DNA of 5,468 nt from Chloroflexota bacterium (GTDB lineage Bacteria; Chloroflexota; FW602-bin22; JAMCYS01), in the NCBI GenBank assembly GCA_021847625.1, contig JAJZQK010000283.1, forward strand, positions 1 through 5,468, given 5' to 3'. Below, in pieces: positions 1 through 5,296 of this stretch. The first letter of the stretch is position 1. Every line of letters begins with the position of its first letter. The position numbers were made by a program, and so were the translations under genes. A model generated the notes under the pieces. That model worked only from the letters and a program-made list of their open reading frames with translations. It had not been told where the DNA came from and did not search any database.

Positions 1-293
1 AGCGCTCCCAGTTGCAGAACCGCGAAACGGCGTTCCGCATCCTGCGGGCAAGGTTGTACGAGATCGAGCAGCAGAAGCTGGAGGAAGAGCGCGCCCGTCT
101 GCGCGGAGAGCACGTCGAGGCGGGCTGGGGCAACCAGATCCGCTCCTACGTGCTGCATCCCTACACCATGGTCAAGGACCACCGCACCAATTACGAGACC
201 AGCAACACGAGCGCTGTTCTCGACGGCGAGATCCAAGACTTCATCGAGGCTTACCTGCGATCCCAGGTAGGGACAAGTGGCAGCGCTCAATAG
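1..293 (+). CDS. prfB: Peptide chain release factor 2, C-terminal part (5' end off window)
   Basis: This is the C-terminal ~97 residues of a class I release factor; the reading frame is open to the left edge (first full codon at 3-5), so the start, the SPF anticodon-like loop and the GGQ loop lie outside the window. RF2 recognises UGA and UAA stop codons in the ribosomal A site and triggers hydrolysis of peptidyl-tRNA. The visible part starts in the conserved RSQ...N..TA helix region ([20 protein letters not shown]) and continues with a charged coiled helix. It then shows the RF2-type tail: [25 protein letters not shown] and [16 protein letters not shown]1 instead has an EKIRTYNFPQ-type tail, so the paralogue assignment is firm. 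The gene ends at TAG 291-293, 14 nt before the proposed start of the peptidase, which suggests co-transcription. Whether it carries the programmed UGA frameshift common in prfB cannot be seen, because that site would be near the 5' end. Confidence 0.95.
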   Translation, partial: RSQLQNRETAFRILRARLYEIEQQKLEEERARLRGEHVEAGWGNQIRSYVLHPYTMVKDHRTNYETSNTSAVLDGEIQDFIEAYLRSQVGTSGSAQ

Positions 294-307
294 GCGCCGG
301 GGACGGT

Positions 308-1576
308 GTGTGCAGGAGGTACCGTGCGATCAAGACTCTAAGGCTCGCGCCCATTGCCCTGCTCATCGCCTTCCTCGTAACAGGCGGGGCGGCCTTTGCC
401 GCCCCCGTCGCCGCTCCCGCGTCCGGCATCGAGGCTTCTGCCCCGACGCAGAAGAACGAGTTCCCCACGCAGGTCGTCTTCACCCTCCACGCCCAGAGTG
501 GAGCGGACATCGTCAAGGCGACCTTGAGCTTCAAGCAGGCCGGCCAGGCCACGACTACGATCAGTCATCCGGAATTCGCCCCGGCTAAAGAGGTCGACCT
601 GCGCTATGTCTGGGACCTGCAGCGCTACTACTCCCCTCCCGGCGTCAATATCGAGTACTACTGGCTACTGGAGGACGCGGCGGGCCAGAAGTTGCGCACC
701 GACCCTACCACCTTCGCCCTTGACGACGTGCGCTTCACCTGGCAAGAGGTGAACGATGGGCCCGTCCACATCTACTGGTACGAGGGCGACCAGGCATTCG
801 CGGCCAAGCTGCTTGACGCCGGCAAGGGTGCGCTCGATCAGCTGTCCCAGGACGCTGGCGTCGAGACGGACCTTCCCCTCAAGGTATTCATCTACGCCAA
901 CCAGAAGGACCTTCTCGGCGGGCTTCAGCCTTCCGCCCAGGAGTGGGCGGGCGGCACGGCCTTTCCCGACGAGCGGGTGGTGGTGGCGGCTGTCGAGCCG
1001 ACCAGCAGCGGCCTGGACTACGGACTGCGCGTGCTGCCCCACGAGCTGAGCCACGTGGTCGTCTACGCCATGACCAAGAATCCCTACGGCGACATTCCTC
1101 GCTGGCTGGACGAAGGGCTGGCGATGTACGCGGAAGGCGAGCTCGAGTCCGGCTACAAGGATGCCCTGAACGAGGCCATTCGCCTGAACGGCCTCATCTC
1201 CGTCCAATCCCTGTCGGCCAACTTCCCCTCCGACCCGCGGGCCGCCTACCTGTCCTACGCCCAGAGCTATTCGCTCGTTAAGTACCTGATCGGGCAGTAC
1301 GGGAGCGATGGCCTGGCGAAGTTGCTGGCGAACTTCAAGGAGGGCGCCACCTACGACGGCGCGCTGCAGGCCACCTTTGGCGTCGACACGGAGGGGCTCG
1401 ACGCCGCCTGGCGCCAGTCCGCCGGCGCCCAAGCCGCGCCCGCACTGGTCGCCGCCACCCCCCAGCCGCCGAGCCAACCTGCACTTTCGGCCAGCGACCT
1501 GCGGGCGATAGTGGTAGCGCTGGCCATCGGCGCCTTCGTCGTCTTCCTGCTCGTCAGGCGCCGCCGCCAGGCGTAG
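308..1576 (+). CDS. Membrane-anchored peptidase MA-like zinc metalloprotease (gluzincin)
   Basis: A predicted extracytoplasmic zinc metalloprotease of 422 residues; the substrate is unknown. Residues ~8-31 form a signal peptide (basic IKTLR, hydrophobic APIALLIAFLV, then AAFA before the mature part). Residues ~45-145 are a beta-rich N-terminal domain with no family I can name. The catalytic domain carries HELSH at 245-249, an HExxH motif in which both His bind zinc and Glu246 is the general base. WLDEGLAMYAEG follows at 266-277, with Glu269 as the likely third ligand, as in gluzincins and the peptidase MA-like families. After a helical segment (~315-372) there is a Pro/Ala-rich linker (~373-395), a single membrane helix (~399-416) and a terminal RRRR, so the enzyme should sit outside the cell with a cytoplasmic tail. 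It probably shares a transcript with prfB. The GTG at 308 is the only plausible in-frame start but has a poor ribosome site (GGGGA at 299-303); a strong AGGAGGT (314-320) lies inside the frame. The family call is confident and the exact start is not. Confidence 0.85.
   Translation: MCRRYRAIKTLRLAPIALLIAFLVTGGAAFAAPVAAPASGIEASAPTQKNEFPTQVVFTLHAQSGADIVKATLSFKQAGQATTTISHPEFAPAKEVDLRYVWDLQRYYSPPGVNIEYYWLLEDAAGQKLRTDPTTFALDDVRFTWQEVNDGPVHIYWYEGDQAFAAKLLDAGKGALDQLSQDAGVETDLPLKVFIYANQKDLLGGLQPSAQEWAGGTAFPDERVVVAAVEPTSSGLDYGLRVLPHELSHVVVYAMTKNPYGDIPRWLDEGLAMYAEGELESGYKDALNEAIRLNGLISVQSLSANFPSDPRAAYLSYAQSYSLVKYLIGQYGSDGLAKLLANFKEGATYDGALQATFGVDTEGLDAAWRQSAGAQAAPALVAATPQPPSQPALSASDLRAIVVALAIGAFVVFLLVRRRRQA
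314..326 (+). promoter_or_regulatory. Strong Shine-Dalgarno plus GTG, out of frame with the peptidase
   Basis: AGGAGGT (314-320) is followed after 3 nt by GTG (324-326), which looks like a complete initiation signal. Read from this GTG the frame is GTG CGA TCA AGA CTC TAA and ends at 341. The peptidase frame is offset by one base here. The signal may serve a five-codon leader peptide, may drive initiation at a non-standard codon in the peptidase frame (ATC at 329-331), or may mark an indel in the assembled sequence. Confidence 0.4.
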
Positions 1577-1680
1577 GTGATTTTCACTCGGGGAAGAATA
1601 GCGCAACACCGCTTCTAAGTAATCCGGCCTCATCTCTGCTGCCCGGCCAGATGGTGGAATAGTCCAGCCGCCGCTCTATC
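1577..1680. other. Non-coding stretch after the peptidase
   Basis: About 100 bp separate the peptidase stop from the first hairpin repeat. I see no gene, no tRNA and no stem followed by a T-run that would make a classical intrinsic terminator. The reading frames that cross it run on into the repeats and encode typical repeat-derived peptides, so they are not taken as genes. Confidence 0.5.
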
Positions 1681-1707
1681 GTCATTCCCGCGGAAGCGGG
1701 AATCCAT
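1681..1707 (-). repeat. Palindromic repeat copy 1 (inverted, divergent)
   Basis: It reads GTCATTCCCGC...GCGGGAATCC on the + strand, so it is the reverse complement orientation of copies 2-4. It differs from copy 2 at four positions, two of which are compensating changes that swap a C-G pair for a T-A pair in the stem (ATTCCCGC/GCGGGAAT). The preserved pairing suggests that hairpin formation matters. Copies 1 and 2 together form a larger inverted repeat around a 23-bp loop. Confidence 0.85.
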
Positions 1708-1730
1708 CCGGTGCCCTGCCGGGACGAGAA

Positions 1731-1757
1731 CTGGATCCCCGCTTGCGCGGGGATGAC
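1731..1757 (+). repeat. Palindromic repeat copy 2
   Basis: Starts CTGGATCCCC and ends GGGGATGAC, with 8-bp arms ATCCCCGC and GCGGGGAT around a TTGC loop. It is identical over 27 bp to copies 3 and 4. Confidence 0.9.
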
Positions 1758-1760
1758 CCA

Positions 1761-1791
1761 TGCTCCCGGCCGTTCCAGCGGCGCGGGGGCA
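1761..1791. repeat. Hairpin inside the first 34-bp inter-repeat segment
   Basis: Positions 1761-1772 (TGCTCCCGGCCG) pair with 1779-1791 (CGGCGCGGGGGCA). There are 12 pairs, including one G-T wobble (1764/1788), with one bulged G at 1783 and a six-base loop. The segment between the repeats is therefore itself palindromic. Confidence 0.7.
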
Positions 1792-1818
1792 CTGGATCCC
1801 CGCTTGCGCGGGGATGAC
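1792..1818 (+). repeat. Palindromic repeat copy 3
   Basis: Identical to copies 2 and 4 over 27 bp and begins exactly 61 bp after copy 2. Confidence 0.9.
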
Positions 1819-1820
1819 CC

Positions 1821-1848
1821 TGGGGCGTGGAACCAACTCCGCGCCCCA
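1821..1848. repeat. Hairpin inside the second 34-bp inter-repeat segment
   Basis: Positions 1821-1831 (TGGGGCGTGGA) pair with 1838-1848 (TCCGCGCCCCA). There are 11 pairs, including one G-T wobble (1828/1841), closing a six-base loop ACCAAC. It has the same design as the hairpin in the previous segment but an unrelated sequence. Confidence 0.7.
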
Positions 1849-1852
1849 TTCA

Positions 1853-1879
1853 CTGGATCCCCGCTTGCGCGGGGATGAC
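1853..1879 (+). repeat. Palindromic repeat copy 4
   Basis: Identical to copies 2 and 3 over 27 bp and begins exactly 61 bp after copy 3. It is the last copy; the following ~105 bp up to the methyltransferase stop contain no further copy. Confidence 0.9.
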
Positions 1880-1985
1880 AGGAGCGCTAGAGGAGCCCGC
1901 GTGACCCCTCCCGGTAGCGAGCACCCCGGCAGCGACTGCTATGTCGGACTACTTAGCCGACTCCCGAACCACGCCACTTGGCGGC
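1880..1985. other. Non-coding stretch downstream of the methyltransferase
   Basis: No gene is supported here. Three small inverted repeats are visible: CGCTA/TAGCG (1885-1889 and 1915-1919), GTCGG/CCGAC (1943-1947 and 1957-1961), and CGCC/GGCG (1972-1975 and 1980-1983). The last two lie just beyond the minus-strand methyltransferase stop and could end its transcript. None is followed by a T-run, so a terminator call would be weak. Confidence 0.4.
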
Positions 1986-2792
1986 CTATCGTTTCGCTGC
2001 AACCGCTTTGAAGAACGTATAGCAGAACACGCCATCGGCCTTTGTCGTTCTGTATAGGCCCTCGATCCCTTCGTCAAAGGTCTTTTCGTCAATCAAACCA
2101 GCGGCAACAGCGGGCTCGCGGACGCCCTCGATCATCGCCGTGAACGTGTTCTTTGTGAAGCCTTTCACGAGCCGGGGCCTGCTCGCATCGACATAGACCA
2201 TCCGCGGAGACACGCGCACGGAGCTGAAGCCGGCGGCCGTCAGGAGGGGATAGAGCTCACGGCCGATGTTGGCGTTGCCGCCTGCCCTCTTTTGCAGTGC
2301 GACCTGGCACTGAATCGCTTTGTATGCCGCTTCGTTGTCGGGATAGAAATACGTCGACCCGTGGTCCCCTTCGATGACGGTAATGGTCCCGCCAACTTTG
2401 AGAACGCTTCTGAGCCGCTCCAATGCCTGTTTCGGCCGCGCCAGATGCTCGAGAACGAAACAAACGAAGACGTGATCGAACGATTCCGGGGCGAACGGCA
2501 GGCTGAAGATATCGCCTTGCTGGAAGTCGACGTTCGTGAAGCCGGCCGCCTCAACTCTTCTTCTCGCTTCTGCCACCGAGCCCTCGGATATGTCAACCGC
2601 GGTGATGCGAGCCTGAGGGCTGTTGCGGGCCAGAGTGACGGTCTGTGCGCCTACGCCGCATCCGGCCTCCAGGACCCTGCTCCCCGCCGGAAGGAACGTG
2701 TCAGAGTGCAGTAGCTCGACGAGCGTCGAAGCCTGGTCCTGCAACCGGATGTTCTCCCTTGGGTCATACCCATGGACATACTTCGTGTTCAC
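1986..2792 (-). CDS. Class I SAM-dependent methyltransferase, substrate unknown
   Basis: A 268-residue soluble methyltransferase of the Rossmann-fold type that transfers a methyl group from S-adenosylmethionine. Motif I is VLEAGCGVGAQ at 40-50, the glycine-rich SAM loop. The acidic end of strand 2 is in TAVDIS (Asp67), which binds the ribose hydroxyls. GDIFSLPF at 93-100 matches the adenine-contact motif, FDHVFVCFVLEHL at 105-117 is motif IV plus the following helix, and LKVGGTITVIEGD at 131-143 is the motif VI strand. The arrangement resembles UbiE/COQ5-like and other small-molecule methyltransferases, but the C-terminal half (~145-268) gives no clue I can tie to a substrate. The start is GTG at 2792; an in-frame TGA lies directly before it, and GGGGAG (2797-2802) is 4 nt upstream. 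It is the last of three same-strand genes, 95 bp after the flavin reductase. Rows I counted in this gene run about 45-67% GC, against 68-75% in sampled rows of the ligase. Confidence 0.85.
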   Translation of the reverse strand: MNTKYVHGYDPRENIRLQDQASTLVELLHSDTFLPAGSRVLEAGCGVGAQTVTLARNSPQARITAVDISEGSVAEARRRVEAAGFTNVDFQQGDIFSLPFAPESFDHVFVCFVLEHLARPKQALERLRSVLKVGGTITVIEGDHGSTYFYPDNEAAYKAIQCQVALQKRAGGNANIGRELYPLLTAAGFSSVRVSPRMVYVDASRPRLVKGFTKNTFTAMIEGVREPAVAAGLIDEKTFDEGIEGLYRTTKADGVFCYTFFKAVAAKR

Positions 2793-2887
2793 TCAGCTCC
2801 CCACTCGTTCTGTCGAAAGGCTTCGGCGTCAGCCAGGCCGGCTCCAAACCAACCGCAAGGATGGCTTGAAGAACAGCCACCGGGATC
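2793..2887. other. Spacer between flavin reductase and methyltransferase
   Basis: This 95-bp gap carries the methyltransferase ribosome site (GGGGAG, 2797-2802, minus strand). It also holds a short run reading CGAAGCCTTTCGACAG on the minus strand (2812-2827), which resembles a dispersed CCCTTCGACAGG-type repeat I recall from Chloroflexota-like genomes. No clear -10/-35 pair or terminator was recognised. Confidence 0.35.
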
Positions 2888-3439
2888 CTAGTCTTTCGCC
2901 TCGAAGCGCTCCTCCCAGACCGCATAATAGTCCTTTCCCAGGTGGAAGACCGGGCGCAGCTCGCGCTCCTTTACCTGCCAGGCGACGTCGAAGAGGTCGC
3001 TCTCCGCCGAAGCGGCCAGCACCTGGCCGACGAAGAAGGTATGATCTCCGAACGTGTGCCTATCCACCAGACCACACTCGAGATGGCCGATGGCCTCCTC
3101 GATCAGCGGCGCCGTGATTTCGTTGGCGTCGGCCGGCGTCAGACCCGCGCGCTTGAACTTGTCGACCTCCCGTCCCGAGACCGTTCCACAGAACCGCGCC
3201 TGCTTGAGGATGTCCTCGGGGATCACGTTGATGGCGAACTGCTCGGCGTCGTTGATGAGGTCGTGGGCGAAGTGGTGGGGGAAGAGCACGACCCCCACCT
3301 GCAGCGGGTTCATGCTAACCGGCACCACCCAGGGCACGGTAGTGATGTCTATCCCTTCGCTGCCCTCGACGGTGATCAACACCACGGGGCAACCGGCGAT
3401 GAGACGATGGGCCACGTTGACCGGGACTTCTTGCTTCAT
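2888..3439 (-). CDS. Flavin reductase-like FMN-binding protein (flavoredoxin type)
   Basis: A 183-residue protein of the flavin reductase-like (FlaRed) family, which binds FMN in a split beta-barrel and acts in electron transfer or reduces flavin with NAD(P)H. The family order is visible. CPVVLITVEG at 17-26 is the first barrel strand pair. ITTVPWVVPVSMNPLQVGVV at 32-51 gives the conserved Thr and Pro residues near the flavin, and HDLINDAEQFAINVI follows at 59-73. CGTVSGREVDKF at 84-95 is the SGR-D-KF signature, and LECGLVDRHTFGDHTFFVGQ at 120-139 is the GDH strand. Length is usual for the family. The ATG at 3437-3439 has GGAG (3447-3450) 7 nt upstream, so the start is secure. It lies 53 bp downstream of the ligase stop. 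Its partner and physiological substrate cannot be told from the window; a stand-alone flavoredoxin and the reductase part of a two-component oxygenase are both possible, and no oxygenase gene is nearby. Confidence 0.85.
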   Translation of the reverse strand: MKQEVPVNVAHRLIAGCPVVLITVEGSEGIDITTVPWVVPVSMNPLQVGVVLFPHHFAHDLINDAEQFAINVIPEDILKQARFCGTVSGREVDKFKRAGLTPADANEITAPLIEEAIGHLECGLVDRHTFGDHTFFVGQVLAASAESDLFDVAWQVKERELRPVFHLGKDYYAVWEERFEAKD

Positions 3440-3456
3440 TTATCGTCTCCAAGTCT

Positions 3457-3471
3457 GGTCGACAGTCGACC
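3457..3471. promoter_or_regulatory. Perfect 7-bp inverted repeat upstream of the flavin reductase
   Basis: GGTCGAC, one A, then GTCGACC form a perfect palindrome centred on 3464, in the gap between the ligase stop and the flavin reductase start. It is 18 bp upstream of the ATG and next to the ribosome site. It could be an operator or a small mRNA hairpin (5-bp stem, 5-nt loop). No regulator is identified and a chance palindrome is possible. Confidence 0.35.
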
Positions 3472-3492
3472 TGCCGACGTGGGCCTCTCGGG

Positions 3493-5238
3493 CTACGGCG
3501 CCACCTGCAGGTGAACTTGCCGCTCATACATTTCGATGACCTCGACCACCGTCGTCGCATCCTCCGGGCGCTTGTCCTCGCCTCGGAAGCTGACGAGGCG
3601 TGGAAAACGCAGGGCGTAGCCCGGCTCGCCGTTGACCTTGCCGCAGGTGTGCACCGGGCTGCGGGTTATCTCGTCGGCCCGCACCTCGATCACCACCTCC
3701 GGCTGCACCCAGATGCTGGGCACGATTATCGTGCTCACCCGGGCCGGCTTCGCCTCCGTCGCGATGCGGTCGCAGCGAGCCCTAATCTCCCGCCACTCCT
3801 CGTCGGTCAGGCCGGTGCCGATCTTGGTCACCGAGACGAATTCATCCTTCCCCTGGTCGTAGACGCCCACCAGAAGGGCACCCGCGCCGAAGCTGGTGCG
3901 TTTGCCCCGACCGTAGATGTAGCCAAGGATCACGCAGTCGACCGTATCGCGCAGCTGGCCCGCCACGGAGCGCTTCAGCTTCACCCAGTTGAAGTTGCGG
4001 CCTCCCGCCTGGTAGACGGAGTCCAGTCGCTTCGCGACGACCCCTTCCAGGCCCTTCTGCACCTGATCGTCGAAGAACGCCAGTAGGTCGTGCGGGTTGT
4101 CTATGATGACTTCCTGGGCAATCGACAGGGCATCGCCGTCCTCTACGGCCCTCTTGAGGATCTCGCGGCGCTCAACGTATGGCCGCTTCATAACGTCCTC
4201 GCCGTCGACGTACAGCACGTCGAAGACGAACAGGCGCAAGGGGAGGGCGGCCATGGTCTCTTCTATCTTGTACTTCCGGCGACGCTTCGTCGTCTCCTGG
4301 AACGGGTAGTACTCCTCCGACTCCGGGCTGTAAGCCACGGCTTCGCCCTCGATGATCGCCTTCTCCACTTTCACCTGCGCGCAGACGCCCTCGACTATCT
4401 CCGGGAACATGCCCGTCATGTTCTCCAGCCGACGCGAGAACAGCTTGACCGTATCTCCGTCCTTGTGACACTGCACCCGAAAGCCATCGTACTTCGGCTC
4501 CGCCGCGGCCCGCCCGAGCTTCTGGATTATCGCCTCCGCGTCCGGCAGTCGCTCGGCGAGCGCTGGGCGGATCGGCCGGCCGACCTCAATATGCAGCTCA
4601 CCGATCGCCTCCACCCCGGACTCGCGCAACGTCCGCGCGATGAGGCCAAGATCCGAGGTGATGTTGTAAGCGCCTTCCAGGGTGGCCCGCAGGCTCTTGT
4701 CGCCGGCCTGCATTACGCTTAGCGCGTCGAGGATCGTCGGGTCGCCAATCCCCAGGCGCAGCGTGCCAACGGCAATGCGCATGAGGTACTTGGCCGAGCG
4801 AGGGTCCATGCTCTTGAGCAGCGCCGCCAGGATGCCAACCCGGCGCTCGACCGATCCGGACCCCGTCGCCCTCGCCATCTCGTCCAGTTGCTGGTAGACG
4901 GTAGCCACCGTCAGCCCGTCGACGACTGCTTGCTCATGCGCTTGCGCCAACTCACCCGCCGCCAGACCGAGGTCCCCCAGCCTGTCGTACAGCCCCTGGG
5001 CCTCGTCGCGCGTCGTGTCGAAGGCCTGGGCAATCGCATCCTGGGCTAGCCTCTCGCCCACGCCCATTTCCAGCGGCTCGAAGAAGGGCACGAGTCGTCC
5101 CTGGCAAAGGTAGGTAACCTTGTCCACCTCGTCCGGGGCGGGCTCGCGCAGCAGCTCGGATAGTATCTGGACCATCGCATTGCGACCCGTCGTCTGCTCC
5201 AGGCGCTCGAAATACTCGGCCAACGTCGTGAATAGCAC
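3493..5238 (-). CDS. lig: ATP-dependent DNA ligase, archaeal/eukaryotic-like type
   Basis: A complete 581-residue ligase that seals nicks in duplex DNA through ligase-AMP and DNA-adenylate intermediates. Residues ~1-195 are the helical N-terminal DNA-binding domain (MLFTTLAEYFERLEQTTGR; later LMRIAVGTLRLGIGDPTIL). The adenylation domain (~220-425) has motif I KYDGFR at 249-254 with catalytic Lys249 (codon 4492-4494). It continues with FSRRLENMT at 267-275, EGEAVAY at 297-303, motif III FVFDVLYVDG at 337-346, motif IV LEGVVAKR at 397-404, and motif V NWVKLKR at 417-423. The OB-fold domain (~430-570) ends with the RFPR motif (544-547). All catalytic motifs are present, so it should be active. 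The ~580-residue, three-domain layout matches archaeal ligases and their bacterial relatives; bacteria normally also have the NAD-dependent LigA, which is not in this window. The start is GTG at 5236-5238, supported by GAGGTGA at 5242-5248. It is the first gene of a possible three-gene run, with no Ku, primase or nuclease gene beside it. Confidence 0.95.
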   Translation of the reverse strand: MLFTTLAEYFERLEQTTGRNAMVQILSELLREPAPDEVDKVTYLCQGRLVPFFEPLEMGVGERLAQDAIAQAFDTTRDEAQGLYDRLGDLGLAAGELAQAHEQAVVDGLTVATVYQQLDEMARATGSGSVERRVGILAALLKSMDPRSAKYLMRIAVGTLRLGIGDPTILDALSVMQAGDKSLRATLEGAYNITSDLGLIARTLRESGVEAIGELHIEVGRPIRPALAERLPDAEAIIQKLGRAAAEPKYDGFRVQCHKDGDTVKLFSRRLENMTGMFPEIVEGVCAQVKVEKAIIEGEAVAYSPESEEYYPFQETTKRRRKYKIEETMAALPLRLFVFDVLYVDGEDVMKRPYVERREILKRAVEDGDALSIAQEVIIDNPHDLLAFFDDQVQKGLEGVVAKRLDSVYQAGGRNFNWVKLKRSVAGQLRDTVDCVILGYIYGRGKRTSFGAGALLVGVYDQGKDEFVSVTKIGTGLTDEEWREIRARCDRIATEAKPARVSTIIVPSIWVQPEVVIEVRADEITRSPVHTCGKVNGEPGYALRFPRLVSFRGEDKRPEDATTVVEVIEMYERQVHLQVAP

Positions 5239-5241
5239 CGC

Positions 5242-5248
5242 TCACCTC
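5242..5248 (-). promoter_or_regulatory. Ribosome binding site of the ligase
   Basis: GAGGTGA on the minus strand ends 3 nt before the GTG at 5238, so the GAGG core sits 6 nt from it. This supports the GTG as the true ligase start. Confidence 0.7.
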
Positions 5249-5287
5249 ACCATCACCAAAGATGCCGCGTGGAAGAAGGACGAAAAG

Positions 5288-5296
5288 AGTATACCA
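5288..5296 (-). promoter_or_regulatory. Extended -10 promoter for the ligase
   Basis: The minus strand reads TGGTATACT: a TATACT hexamer (5288-5293) preceded by TGn, the extended -10 form. The hexamer 17 nt upstream (TGTGCC, 5311-5316) is a poor -35, which an extended -10 often tolerates. Transcription would start near 5280, giving a leader of about 40 nt. Confidence 0.55.

Larger units (their letters stand above)
1681..1879. repeat. Cluster of four GC-rich palindromic repeats in a convergent intergenic region
   Basis: Four copies of a 27-bp element occupy most of this stretch. The three rightmost copies (starting at 1731, 1792 and 1853) are identical, in the same orientation, and exactly 61 bp apart, with 34-bp segments between them. 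The leftmost copy (1681-1707) is inverted and matches copy two at 23 of 27 positions. Each copy is a hairpin (ATCCCCGC / GCGGGGAT arms around TTGC). Both 34-bp inter-repeat segments also fold into hairpins, so the whole block is alternating stem-loops. The element resembles the dispersed REP/dRS3-type ATTCCCGC...GCGGGAAT repeats seen in intergenic DNA of many bacteria. It lies between genes that converge from both sides, so a bidirectional transcription stop or mRNA 3'-end protection is plausible; that role is inferred. The type I-E-like look and regular period may trigger CRISPR finders, but there are no cas genes here. Confidence 0.9.

Noticed and set aside
665..1633. A 322-codon minus-strand open frame opposite the peptidase
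   Set aside because: It is low-complexity in G, R, V and L, has no domain, and lies opposite a gene with a signal peptide, zinc site and membrane anchor.
1731..1879. CRISPR array (three identical repeats, 34-bp spacers, type I-E-like repeat)
   Set aside because: Only three direct copies exist, a fourth is inverted just upstream with different spacing, both spacers are palindromic, no cas gene is present, and the element matches the look of dispersed REP/dRS3-type repeats.
1880..1985. tRNA or intrinsic terminator beyond the repeats
   Set aside because: The small stems do not form a cloverleaf, there is no proper T-arm sequence, and no stem is followed by a T-run.
1584..2011. Open frames across the hairpin cluster on both strands
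   Set aside because: Their peptides (VIPAQAGIQ, WIPACAGMT, DSRFRGND) are the well-known translation products of this repeat type and carry no domain.
2292..3117. + strand open frames opposite the methyltransferase and flavin reductase
   Set aside because: They have no recognisable domain and overlap well-supported minus-strand genes.
3511..4722. Long + strand open frames opposite the ligase
   Set aside because: They are antisense shadows caused by high GC; the minus-strand frame contains every ligase motif in order.
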